A stretch of 64,000 nt of DNA. Source: Straminergon stramineum (taxonomy: Eukaryota > Streptophyta > Bryopsida > Hypnales > Calliergonaceae). The notes under the pieces were generated by a model that did no database searches, had not been told where the DNA came from, and saw only the letters and a list, made by a program, of their open reading frames with translations. This document shows, piece after piece, positions 13,841 to 25,944 of this stretch. Both the position numbers and the translations under genes were made by a program. Numbering within the stretch: position 1 is the stretch's first letter; the number at the start of each line of letters is the position of its first letter. The stretch lies in assembly GCA_963920665.1 (NCBI GenBank), contig OY987266.1, forward strand, positions 17,675,001 through 17,739,000, read 5' to 3'.

Positions 13841-14284
13841 TTGAGTCCAAGTGGAAAAAGTGGGTCAAAGATACATGGTTACCCAATTATTAGTACTTGG
13901 ACCTAATTTTTTAGAGCCAAAACATTGCTACATATTCATTCATTGCATGGAAAAGAGAATAAACTTTATTCTCTATTATATAGATCGGACTTGATTTATG
14001 GCCCAAATTAATGATATAAGTACTTCTATAGGTTGATTTTAGTCACTTAGAAGTCAAGCCAACAATTGGACTTTAATATAAAGTGACTTTATGATTAGCA
14101 ATCAACATGAGGATATTGTAGTGAAGGGTTGATTTGAGAAAATATGCTAATTTAATTTTGACATCTAATAATTTTCGCATGTCATATTTAATGCCATTCC
14201 TTGAATTTCATCAATATTTAGTTGTAGTTTGTCTTTATGTGATTAAAAATTGAGAGTTCTTTAATCCCTCATGGATCAAGTAGT

Positions 14285-14800
14285 GTTTTTTTCAATATAG
14301 AAATTTTAGGCAACTCACTAAAAAACAAGTTTTCATTTTTTCCAGCTTTGAAATTTTCACACAACACGTGAACGAGGGGTAGCTTTAAGGTGCAACAATT
14401 TCATAACTTATTGTATGATATGTAGTTTGTTTTTTCTATACTAGGCAGTTTGGGCAATTTAAAAAAAATCACTTTTTTAGAAACAAAAATTTGAAATTGG
14501 TTTTCTAGATTTAGATGTATGTGGAAAACTTAGAATCATCTCATTTTGATTATTGAGATGAAAGTTATGAGGAGTTTGTATTTATAGGCGGTTATAGAAT
14601 CTCTACTTTCAAATAAACCTTTGAAGTCCTTTATTTAATTGAATTTTCAATATCTTTTGAAAAAAATAACATTATAGGATGTAGATTATTTATTACAACA
14701 TTACAACCATTGGGATTGGCCTTTTTCAATTTTGTAACTAAATCCTTAACAATTTAGTATTTTAAACCATTCTCTACTTCTTTCTACTTACTATTTTTTT
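14285..14800. mobile_element. Truncated family B TTAA element
   Basis: This stretch aligns with the 5' and central parts of the elements at 47246, 54334 and 62657, sharing for example TTTGAAATTTTCACACAACA and TCTCTACTTTCAAATAAAC-like blocks. It lacks the right terminus, so it is a fragment. Confidence 0.5.
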
Positions 14801-17800
14801 GAGCATAAAAATGAAATATTAAAAAAAATGAAAAACTTACATGAATTTCTCACTTATTTCTTCATAGTTGCAAGTTGTTGGATCTACACATTTTTGGGTA
14901 AAATGTTTGAAAATATAAATCTATCCATTTGGAAAGCCTTGAAAATACTTCCTTTTGAAATGCAAGTATCATAATCTGGCAATTGGTAAGTTTTTTTTAT
15001 TTTGTAATTTTAGAAAGGTGTACTCTAACAAGTTAACTAAAAGATCCTAGAGTTGAATTTGTTAAAAAATAAATATGGATGAAGATTTTAGCCTTGCTTG
15101 GGAGACTAGTATTTTGAAGTAGTTTTGGGCCTCTAAACATGAAAGAACTTTAAAGATTGATATGTAATAGTGGCTCAATACACTTGCTCGTCCTACATAA
15201 CAAAATTTGGATGAATTATAAAATGTGCATAAATAATTGCAATTTTCCCTTAGATTTCTAAGAAATGACACTAAGCCCAAAATATGTTATCCAAGCCAAA
15301 ATATGAAACCCCAAAAGAATGATTGTCCTTCCTTGATTTGATGAATTAAGACTATGGACCTTTCAAATAAAATATTAATACATTCGGGTACAATAATCTT
15401 ACAAATTGCTTCTTTCTAGCATTCAAAGATTTTTGTATAGAATAGGAAAAGAATTGGAATTTTTCATCTAGTATATTTAACACACAATTCTCAAGCAATC
15501 CCAACCAAGCATAGTAAATTTCATTTTCAAAAAAGCAAAATTCCATTTTGGGTGAATATTTAAAGTCAATCTTCATGGTTTTATATAATATTTTATTGAA
15601 AACAATTGGTGATGAATTTTTTAAATTTGATTGTATAGATGTGTAAGGAACATCCATAAGCACATTAAAAAACACCCTATCAAGTAACAAAAATATGATC
15701 TATGAAGAATTCAATGTGAGGTGTTGTATGACCAAACTTTGTAAAATAGATAATTCTATATCAATTAACTAGATTTTGGCAAAGTAATTGTACCATCATG
15801 CTTACATGTATAAAATTGGTTACCATATGAGGGCAAATAGAATAATCTAATTACAATAAAGAGATATTTATTTTACAAAATTTTGGCTCTGTCACCTCAA
15901 CATTGAAATCTTTGTAGAAGGTATTATGAAACTTTTTTGGAGATGCTTATCAAAGGGAAGATGTGTGTATGGATGTTTCCTACATGTCTCCACAATTGAA
16001 TTAAAAAAATTCATCACCAATGTTTTTTTAGTGACATATCATGTAAAACTATGAAAATTAAATAAAACAAATTCACCAAAAATGGATTTTCAATTTTTTG
16101 AAATTGAAATTTGGTATGCTTGATTGGAATTGTATAAGAATGCACTAATAATTATGCTTACCAAAATATATCAATTATAATCCATATTGTACAAAATTCT
16201 TTGAATGACTTTGATACCCATTTTGTAAGATTATATGTACCCAACTACACATTGAGATCAATGCTCCAAAATACCTCTTCTTTCAAAGTAAAACACATTA
16301 AATAGATTGGTATTCAATCACTTAAGGTTCACAAAGTCTTTTAATCCTACCCTCTTGAGTGTCCCATGGACACACATTACAAGAACAATTAGGCTTCATG
16401 GAGGCCCCCAAATCTAGACTAGCAATGATGTCATTGCTCCAAAAAACACCCAAGAAAGGACAATCCTAGCTAGTTGAATTTTGGCCATTAGGGATTGTGA
16501 GTATTAAATTTTTTTTGGAAAAGACAAAATGGGTTATCAAAATGTGGTTTTTGACGAACCAAGCAAACATTAAAAACTTCAATTCAAGGCGGAATGAAAT
16601 CTGAATCATTTCCCCCTTAATAAGAAACTTTTTATATTTCTTTGTAAATCTAAATCACATATCCATGTTTCTATCTACAAGAATTGGGGCATTATCATTA
16701 ATCCTTAAAAGATGGACTATTAACCGTGGAAATCATTCATTTTGATACTATGGTAATCATCGGTGTACAAAAATCCAAAAGCACTCATTGGGAATCAAAC
16801 CACTATAGAAGATCTCCCCTTTCCACACAAACTTCTGAGGATGAATAGTTGCACTTCTATACTACACAGAAAAATACTCTATCATCCATCGGACACTAAA
16901 CATCCATGTCGACATTTATGGGTTAAGCAACAACATTCATAAATCTGGCTCACCTAACCTACTTGACTTTCCTAATCCCAATTGAATCCTCTTAGTTCCT
17001 AGAAGGAAATCAAATCTTGATTGTGCAATTCTTTCATTTATGAGTTCAAAACTCCAATTCTTAAACTAATACGATTTCCAACCTACATCATCCACATGTC
17101 TATGAAGAATGACATAGACAAGTGTTTTCAAGCCAAAGATATCTCATACCAACTTTGTCAAAGATGGCTCATGTCAAGAGTTGTTTAGAGCTATAAAGTA
17201 AGCTTCAGGATGAAGAGAACTATACAAGCTTTCCCTTTCAACCACCATTTGCAATCAACAAAATCTTGGACAATCAAAGTTGGAAGTGCAAAAGGCAACA
17301 AATACAACACTAATGCTATGCACTACCCTAATGCAATGTTGAATACCGTATTCCCTAATCCATTCTCAAGAGCATTCTAGAGAAGGGAGAATGTTGTATG
17401 ATGAAGAGAACTACATAGGCAATCCCTTTCAACCGCCATTTGTAATGAACAAAATCTTGAACAATGAGTTAAAATTGGGTGGATTGACTATTAGTATGTG
17501 ACTTTTGGCAAATAGAACAAATAGACTTCTTTAGGTAGATGGGTGGATAGGGTGCAACTATTAGCAGACAAGGCGGATAGGGAAAAAATTTAGGCTAGTA
17601 GGTAGACATGCAACAATCCTATAATTCCTAACAAAATTGGTGCTTGTCGTAGGATGTCCAAGTGGCCATGCCCACATTCAATGTGGCTGACAATCAACCA
17701 TCAATAATTTGAAGATTAAGTTTTTATTAATGACAAAAATAGATAGCATCAAGAACCACCTAAGTAGTAAGGTGTAAGTTATAAGACCACTTGTAAAGAC

Positions 17801-19089
17801 AACTTTACATTTTAAATTTCAATTCATGTTGTATGAGTGTCTTTTAGATGGATGGTTAGAAATACCTTGTTAGAGATTGCTATCACTTCATGTTCCTTGT
17901 CGGCTAGTTGATCAATCAATCTTTCTACCTTAAGGTATGTCCACACTAGGACTTTGGGAAGACTATAGATGTAGTATTTGTGTGGTGTTCATACCACTAG
18001 CCTTTACTAAACGCTGAACGTACTTGGCTATCCAAGTGGTGCTTGTAAAAAATAACTTTTAGAACGTTAGGTAGAGATTTTAGATAAAACATTGGCAGGC
18101 AATCCCATGTTTCTCGTAACATGGAATCCTAAATAAATATAGATTTCACAGATGTTAGATTGGTTCTATGTAATCTTTTAGAATTGGAGCCATTACGTAA
18201 GATTGAGGAAGTCCTATGAATGGAATGGTGAATTTCAAGCGTTGTCAAAATCTAAACAACATAGTTGCAACAATCATGCTCATAACTCCTGTTAACAACT
18301 CTTTATGGCTTATAAATCAATATTGTAATTCTTAGAAGATTATCACTTTGATCCACACTTCAAGAACTTTTATGATTCACAAATTATGGTGTGTTCTCTC
18401 ATGCATAGTACTTGCCAATTTCCTCTCTTGCTATGATTGATTGCTTAATTTGTTGCCATTGCAACCATTGCAATTTGTAGGGGTTTTTTGGATTCAATTT
18501 CGATCTCATTTACAATTGAAATGCTTTTCCTTTGTCTAAAAATGCAAAAGCTAACAAACTCACTAGCTAGATGTACACTGATCATTAGCACTCGAAGTTA
18601 CAATTTCATGATCTGGTCAGGTTCCATCTAGTGCATGTAGTTTGATCTAATTCTATAAGTACAAGTATCAAGGTAGATTGAAGTGCTCCAATTAATAGTG
18701 GTTCCAATGATTGGAAAAGACAAGGGTTATCGATCCAAAGTTGCAATACCAATCCAAACCTTACTTGCTATCCAATGAGACGCTTCACTTTATTTCTCTT
18801 TTGCACTTCAGGATTAGTAATGGAAAATGAACTTCATGCTAACTCCTACGGAACTACATCTTGACTTGTAGTGGCATCTCCAGCTGCAATGGCATCTACA
18901 CCTGTAGCGGCACCCAAACTTGCACTTGCACCAATGCATAGTACGTTAAATCTTTGCATGCTTACATTTCTTGTTTGAGTTATTCTATGCTACATGCTAT
19001 ACGTTCAGAAAAAATGCCAAGGTGAATATACATAGCGGTTCAATTCTTCCAATCATACTCTCATGGCTCTTTTACTATTGTTAATTACC
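14801..19089. other. AT-rich intergenic with small dispersed repeats
   Basis: No intact gene is seen. A block near 16690-16935 matches 57340-57555 upstream of EMC10. A block of about 65 bp is duplicated at about 17205-17270 and 17398-17470 (GATGAAGAGAACTA... AACAAAATCTTG). The 112-codon minus frame at 15352-15690 is AT-driven and unlike any family I know. Confidence 0.4.
16690..16935. repeat. Dispersed repeat, copy also at 57340-57555
   Basis: Shared blocks include ATCTCCCCTTTCCA, GAATGAATAGTTGCA-like and TTTATGGGTTAAG, in the same order and orientation as upstream of EMC10. No coding content and no termini are resolved. Confidence 0.55.
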
Positions 19090-20520
19090 AGGGTTGATCA
19101 ACCTTATAGGCTCTCTATTGAGAGCACCTCCAAGGAAACAAGGAAGTCCATTGTTGTCTACAACTAGGGCAACATAGCCAAGGAAAGATCAACAACCTAA
19201 TTGGAACTTGCAAGAGATAAGTGCCTTGGTGGGAGCAAAGAGAGAGATGTTCCTAGAGGAACTTGAAGCTAATGATGCACGGGATTTGATGACTACAAAT
19301 ACTAGCAAATGGATGCAGATCTTTCAATATGTCATGAAGGTTGGATTATTTTTCTCCATGCATGTGCAACAAACCTGCTTGCAAGACTCTCGAGGGGGGG
19401 GGGTCAGTGTCTTAAAAAAAAATAAGGATATAGGCGTGAACAACCACTATTTTATAGGGGGGTATGAATTATTTTTTTTTTCACATGCTATCGTTATGTA
19501 ATTTTCTAATGGGACCTATTAGTCCATACCCTATAATACTTTAAAGACGCCCAATGCCATTTTCGATACCCTATATTACTCTAAATCCATTTCTAATTTT
19601 TAGCCCCCATGTTTTAAAAATACCCTATCATTTGTTGGCATGTATGTTGCTACTCCAACTGCTCACTACCCACCCACCCACCCCAAGGCAAGACTAAATG
19701 GTACCAAATAATGTTGACTAAAATGCATTGTTGATTTCCATGCAAGGACCAGGAGGAATGATTTAGAATACTGGGAGCACTCATCAGTAGAGCATGCACA
19801 GCTGAAGGCCTTCTAAAGACTTTCTTTCAAGATTTATATAGGTAGATAAATGAATAGTTTAGTTAGAGGCCCCAAATCCAACATCTATATGTAAGGGACT
19901 TGCTAAATCCCATTGACATTTGACAACAACTTTAAAGAAGATCCAAGCTAGACAGAAGAATGGCAATATAGATGAAAGCAATGGTGATAGTGAACCCAAG
20001 ATTCATGACTGCATCGAGATCAGTGAGTCCTAGACGGATACCTCTATCTCAAATGCTTTGAATTTGCTACAATCCCCAATAAATTGCCAACATGATGGAG
20101 TTGCCAACAAATCTCTTCCAATCAAACTTGTAATAGGTATTAAAGTTCAAAGCCCCTCATTGTACACTCCCAATTAGGCCAATATGTCTTTCTACATTTC
20201 CTCAACTAATGAAGAGGATAGCAACTACAAGTGCAAGGTTGGTACCATTGCTATGAAGAGAAAGATTTTGAGTGGCCATACAGTGATAGCTGAAGCTTCT
20301 ACGACAAGTGGTGAAGTAGTGGCTAGCCAGATGATGGAAATGGTAGACACTAGTTGTCAAACAAAGAAGAGTAAAATTGAAGTGTAGCCTAAATTCTTCA
20401 ATGAATAGGTGGCTTATCAACAAGAACAAGATCGACTACTACATGAAGTTGGGTCTTAGCCAATGAAAACGCAAGCCTATCTATTCTCAAATAAAGAGAG
20501 TTAGTCAATTGTTTCTCTCA
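19090..20520 (+). pseudogene. Trihelix/SANT-like DNA-binding protein pseudogene
   Basis: From about 19120 a frame reads through PNWNLQEISALVGAKREM and DARDLMTTNTSKW, the start of a plant trihelix/Myb-SANT-like domain. It is then broken by a G-rich run and an AT-rich insert. A second block at about 19738-19815 contains FHARTRRNDLEYW, the later part of the same domain. A third block at 20184-20450 gives MKRKILSGHTVIAEA and then a Q/E-rich tail. Several TAG codons in the third block stand where Gln is likely, fitting C-to-T decay. The function was probably DNA binding; nothing here could be translated whole. The identification rests on my memory of the family pattern. Confidence 0.6.
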
Positions 20521-20829
20521 ATTGTCACATATATTACTTCAAGGATTGAAGGTGTCCCCCGATCCTACTAGAAGTGGAATGACAAATTGGCCGATGGAAA
20601 AGTACAAGGCCATGAGCCTACAACTGATAGTCCTGGTAAGGATAATCTATCTTGATGTCAACTTGTCAAGTAATGTAACACCTACATAGCAATGAGAAGG
20701 ATGGAATATCAATAGGTTGTCCATGAACTAGACTATTGCACCCTACCTATAATTGCAAGCAACTTCTTTTCTTGAAATAAATATGAATTTTGACCAACTT
20801 GTTTTATGGTTTGATATGTCAACTAGCAT

Positions 20830-21380
20830 CTAGATGTGCGTTTAATGGTACCCTATGCCCACTCTACCGTTTCTTTTACCTATTGATGATCTAAAGATGT
20901 GCATTCATCCAACCATCCAAGTAATTGTTGAAGAATACATTGCACTTAAACAGAGCTACTACATTAGCTCCAACTGTATCAACTAAATCACATATCACTC
21001 CAATTGCAACCTTGGTTAGCATGCCAAGTTTGCTACATACAAATGAATGTTAGAAGCAATAAAACAAATTATCTTCCCATTGTGAGCAATTCCTTGTGGG
21101 TCAAGTTGACAAACTTATCCTTCTCAATAGTATAGTAATGAAAAGTTTGAATTTGACTGGCATTGAACAAAAGTACAAAAGCAAAAACTATGGTAGGAAG
21201 ATTGAAAAGCAACTACTAACACAATCAACCACACTAGCATGCAAAGATCATTATCGACAAGTTGTCTAGTTAACAATATTGTTGGCAAAACATACAAGAG
21301 GTAAATGGTAATCCATCATACCTATCTTTGTCCAAATATATATTCTCAATAAACTAAAGAATGTGTGTGGCATAAAGATC
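20830..21380 (-). pseudogene. Importin-beta pseudogene, 3' part (left of the transposon)
   Basis: On the minus strand, 21380 to about 21322 reads the block FIENIYLDKDR and ends at a possible GTATGA donor. A second block at about 21028-20830 contains TKVAIGVICDLVDTVGANV and ends with VKETVEWA, the last HEAT repeats of plant importin subunit beta-1. TAG codons stand at several expected Gln positions. The remaining intron-like gap shows that this is not a processed copy. The 5'-ward part continues at 37500 on the other side of the transposon. Importin-beta is the nuclear import receptor; this copy is dead. Confidence 0.8.
21372..21380. repeat. Left target-site duplication ATAAAGATC
   Basis: The 9-bp direct repeat ATAAAGATC is identical to 37500-37508. 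Nine base pairs is the usual duplication length for Mutator-like elements. It falls within the importin-beta reading frame. Confidence 0.88.
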
Positions 21381-21432
21381 AACGAAGCTAGTATACGAGC
21401 GTAGAGCATAGAGCGGGGGAAATAGAGCGTGG
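21381..21432 (+). repeat. Left terminal inverted repeat
   Basis: GCTAGTATACGAGCGTAGAGC and the following GAGCGGGGGAAA block match the reverse complement of 37438-37499 (GCTGGTACGCGAGCGTGGAGC, GAGCGGGGAAAA). The right copy has one extra seven-base GTGGAGC-like unit. The identity is imperfect, as expected for an old insertion. Confidence 0.85.
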
Positions 21433-21537
21433 AAGGAAAAATTATGTAAAGTTTCTTTTCAGGTTTAAGAAAAAAATGACAATTTTTTATGTTTGATTTG
21501 AAAATATTATGGAATTTTTAAGATACATAACTAGGGT

Positions 21538-21654
21538 CCTATAACCGTGGACTTGGACCTACAACCGTGGATTGAAAATTGTGGTGATTGGTCATAGAAT
21601 GACTAATGAGAGGCCTATGAGCGTGTAAATATACCTTGAACCTATAACCGTGGA
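21538..21654 (+). repeat. Left subterminal repeats CCTATAACCGTGGA
   Basis: There are four copies: 21538-21551 and 21641-21654 exact, 21558-21571 (one change) and 21614-21627 (degenerate). The same motif occurs in the opposite orientation near the right end. Such mirrored subterminal motifs are typical transposase-binding sites. Confidence 0.75.
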
Positions 21655-22161
21655 TGTTAAAACTTTGGAAAAGAAGGTAATTCATGAACCTGGACAAATG
21701 CACTCTGGAAACATTGAACTAGTCTCATGGTGTTGTATTCTACTCTATATTTTATAACTCATGAAGTTTATAGAAATGACATGACACACATTTTGGCAGA
21801 GATTCCCAAATCTTGATGTGGACTAGAATAACTTTAAACCTGGTAATCTTTAGAGTCTACAGAATACATAGGATTCTGCAGGTTTCAGTTTCTCAACATA
21901 AACTTTGACACAATGAATATGTACAACAGATCATTCTTGGGCACACATACATTATGGTCTATGAGGAAGTCAATCATCCAAGATTAAAGAACAAGTGTGT
22001 TGGAAGTTTAAGCTACAACGAGCATATAACCAATGATAGCTTGAACAAAGTAGTGGCCCTTGTAGTCTCACTACATATAAAAAAAGGAATCAAAATACAA
22101 GAAGTTCCTTCATGTGAACTTCTTCACTAAATTAGCACATAGAGTCGCTAACTAGTCTAAC

Positions 22162-25100
22162 CTACAAATTTGTTGCAAGCCTGAAGATGCCACTCTCTAG
22201 AATCCGTTTCACTTCATCAAAGCTGAAACTTGGAGCATGCATGAAAACATCTACTTGTGCATTCAAGTGGCATATGACGATGAAAAGGAAATACAAATGC
22301 TTGCAGTTGGCCCATTGCCCTCTCTTCCCTAATGCCTTTGTTGACATTTCTTTAAAATTAGGGCAACTGCATTCAGGATATGAACCTGTAGTAATTGTAT
22401 ATTGTTCAATGTTAGGCATTGTACTTGAGTCAATATGTAAGATGCACCCAAACCTAGGATGTGGTATCAAAGTCACTTGACGAATAAGTGCCTTCAGGGT
22501 AAGTGCTGAACCGCAATTGTTGGCTTGTTTAGTTGTTGGGGAGCTAGGATTCCTCTTGATTTTTTTTCCAGACCTTGTACTAGGGTGCTCTCCATGATTC
22601 AGTGGAACTTGCATTCCTGATACATCGACTGGTAGATCATGGTCACCAAACAGTCGACAGGGGGAGATTTCAAGACGCTGGGGAAGATGGAAATCGGCAT
22701 TCTGAAGATCTACTATCTCTTTAGAGGTGAGATGAGTTCCCAATTTCACGGGCCAAATGCTTGGCACATTAGGTCTGGATAAAACCCATTTCCTCTTCAA
22801 ACCTTTAACACAACGCTCAATGTCGTCGTTGCAAAAGGAGAACTGCATTGTTTCAATCCTATTTTTCCTATAATTATCCATTTTGCCTGTGTATGTGGGT
22901 GCTGCGGTTCCCTTGTTGTCCTGTACAATCCGTGCCACACATTTTTTCCGTGTAAGGGCTTGTAAGGCAAAGCAAGATTTGGCCGATGTCTTGGGCAATC
23001 GAGCAATATGCCATTGTGATTCATCACAAGCACTCTCTCCGACACTTGTCACTCGAGGGGCCTCTATGGTTGGATAGGTGTTCAATGGATTCATAGGCAT
23101 CTGCACCTCTGTTTCTTCATTGGGTGTAAAAGGTAATGGTTCTTCAAAAATCGAATCCAAATGAATAACAGATGCACTTGCTCGGGTTGTTCTTGTTCCT
23201 CTACGTGGTCTAGAAAAGTTCACTTTGTCGGGGCGGTGTGAATCTTCTTGAGACCCTGGAATCAAATTCGGCATTCGTAATTGAGATCCGAAAACTTCTT
23301 CACCTTCAAAATGTGGATCCCTAATGCAACATTCTCCAGCACCTGGGAGAGTTGCCATGGCATCATTAAGTCCTTTAGGGTTTCCTGTGCGCACTGCATA
23401 CCTTTGTGCTACTCAAAGCTGAAGTTCTTCTTTTCCTGGACCGGTACCAGGGTTTTCATCTTTCAAAAACTGATAGTATCAAACCATCTGCATGAATGCC
23501 CTAACATAGTCGTCAACAGTTGCCACGTATAAATCATTCCCTCTATTTTTGGACTGTTGTAACCATTTATTGTGTACCGTCTCCGCCAAGTTGCATGAAG
23601 GCATTTCTGCAAGTTTATTTGGCGACAAATCCTGAACAATCAAACAACACTTACAGAATGAGAAAATAAAAAATTCAAGGCTTATGATTAAGATGTGATG
23701 TAATCACCTCACACAAAAGAATGCAATAGATGTCAATTGGGGCAAAATCTCTACATGAGAATCAAGAATCTCAATGACATAGAAACAAAAACAACACTCC
23801 ATATAACTTATGAAGATTGGACGTAATAAATGAATGCAAGATGTTCTAAAACTCACCATTTGCATGAATCCTCCCCATTGTCTGTATCGAAAGTGCAAGA
23901 ATGCCAACCACAATTCCAACCTTCGGATCCCGTCTTTAGTTGTTGCACTAGCAGTATGCCACCATGCTCGAATGGCGTGAAATCGGATGTCGGACTCTGA
24001 CGACGATGTTGCATCTTTGTATTGCTTGCATAACTTTCGATGTTGATCTCGAAGGTCGGCGCGAATGTCTGCTACCATATGCTTTTCCATTGATTGAGTC
24101 CAATGGAAGAGACATGTGCGCTCTCGATCTACCATGGGCTTGTTCGGATCACCACTACCATAAACAATTCTTACTGCATTCCAGTTTGCTTGTGCACAGT
24201 CAGCCATGAAGCCCTTAAAATAGGGTAGGGGAATACCATGCCTTCCCATCACTGCATTCAAATTATTCCAAAACTGGCTTTGGGCAATCGAATCCTCAGA
24301 CTGCATGTCGCAAACTGCAATGGTCATTACACGACAGTAACTAGAGTCATAAACATGACAAGCAATTGTTGTCCAATGCTTCACTCGTTTGACATGATCA
24401 AACATGATCCAAGCATCTTCAAGGTCACCATCAGGTTGCATTCGTGTGACCAAATCAACACCACTACCTGGACCTATCTCGGACATCTTGAAGACAAAAA
24501 CTTTATCTGAATCCAATCCTTGACCAGGAAACTTGTTCTCTTGAACATAAGCCCAATTGCTGCATCCTCGAAGCTTCGTAATGTTGTCCATGACTCCAAA
24601 CCTTCGGAAATACTTGAAAGAAGTGACCTCATTCCTAATATTCGGTGAACTCATGAATTTGTACTTCTCAAGAACTGGCATGAGTTCGTCTACTCCGAGT
24701 TTGGCTGCAGAAGTCCCTTCAGGCCGAAGAAGTAGCTCCCCCCAAAACTCTTTGCTTGCTTCTAGGACAATAGAAGAATTGGTTCCAGTCGGATTCCTCT
24801 CGACTTGATCTGCAATTAGTGATTGAGTCCGCTCCTTGGAATCATGATAATTTCCAGCTTTCACAGGATGGTCGTGATTTCCAAAATGAGCACAAGCACG
24901 CCTCATGTCTTCTTTCCCAACAATATAGTATATTTTGGCTGAGCAACTTGCAATACATGAAGGAACAAAAGAGCAAATCTTGCATGTGATTGTTGATCCA
25001 GATGGAGGGTTAGGTCCAACCTCAAATACAACAGGAGAACAACCGTCCCATTCAGTCTCGTTCACTGGTGCTACACGATGCTTTCGTGTAACAAAGTCGC

Positions 25101-25944
25101 ACATAGTGTTGTCACAACGAAGATGACCCACACATGAAGATAGATGGAACGTCAATCCATCATCATTTTTTATGTTTGTTGTATGCGTGTTTGACCAAAC
25201 GTGTCCGTCATAGCGTTTTTCCATTCCACTCAAGAGCTTTGCCTGACCAAGGGAGGTAGAGCATCGTACTAGAGGCAACTCAAAAATAACATCACCATTA
25301 AACAAAGGTGGAATGAAATTAACCTAGTGAATTGGAATTGTAGAATAGTCAACCTTCTTGAATGGATTCCTCGAACCTTTCGTATGAACGAGCTTCCGTA
25401 AATAAGGAACAATGGATAGTCCATTCTGAAACTCCGATGTTGTTTCTAAGAATGGAACTCTCACAGACGACGTCCCTTCCCCCTTCAAAGGTGGATCGTG
25501 AGATTGCTTGAAGACCTTGTGTGGAGGTGATGATTCATCTGAATCGTCGTTGTCAAGTTCTACAACCTCTACTCCTGTCTCAAGCTTAACTGTGCTTGGC
25601 AAAGGCCTCTCGAGAGTGAAAGAAGTTGATGATCTGGGAGTGGTCTTAGTACAAGGAACCTCCGACACCGATACGGGTAAACCATATGCTAAATACGTTC
25701 CTGGTGTAAGATGCCATTCCTTACAAGGGCTTTCAAGAACAGGCTCTCGGCCAAGGGTATATGCCAATTCTCCACTCATACTATCAAATACTTCTTTATC
25801 AATATGAAGTGAACTCTCAGATAGATGAAATCGAATACTCAAACGAAACGCACTGACAACAACATATCCCTTGTCACCAATTGGAAAAGAGACGGGGATT
25901 GCCTCTCCAGCAACCCTCAAAACAACCATTAAATCGGAAGACAT
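22162..25944 (-). pseudogene. MULE-type transposase with SWIM finger, three in-frame stops
   Basis: One frame runs from ATG 25944 to 23857, a GT-AG intron (23856-23632) follows, and the same frame continues from 23631 to the TAG at 22162, about 1185 codons. It is broken by TAG at 25326-25324, TGA at 23481-23479 and TGA at 23415-23413. The N-terminal 200 residues are unrecognised. Next comes a Cys/His-rich region ending RRACAHFGNHDHPV, similar to the WRKY-GCM-type zinc fold of MULE transposases. The RNase-H-like core contains MFDHVKRVKHW, FMADCAQANWNAV and the CLFHW motif. MPSCNLAE opens exon 2, and a SWIM finger (CSCPNF to WANCKHLYF) lies near the end. It would have cut and joined the element ends. 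All three stops can arise from CAG or CGA by C-to-T change. Confidence 0.86.

Noticed and set aside
15352..15690. 112-codon minus-strand open frame
   Set aside because: The composition is that of AT-rich spacer, with no recognisable domain and no neighbours that support a gene.
25324..25944. Separate 206-codon minus-strand gene upstream of the transposase
   Set aside because: It is in the same frame as the next block and separated by a single TAG, so it is the N-terminal part of the same transposase.
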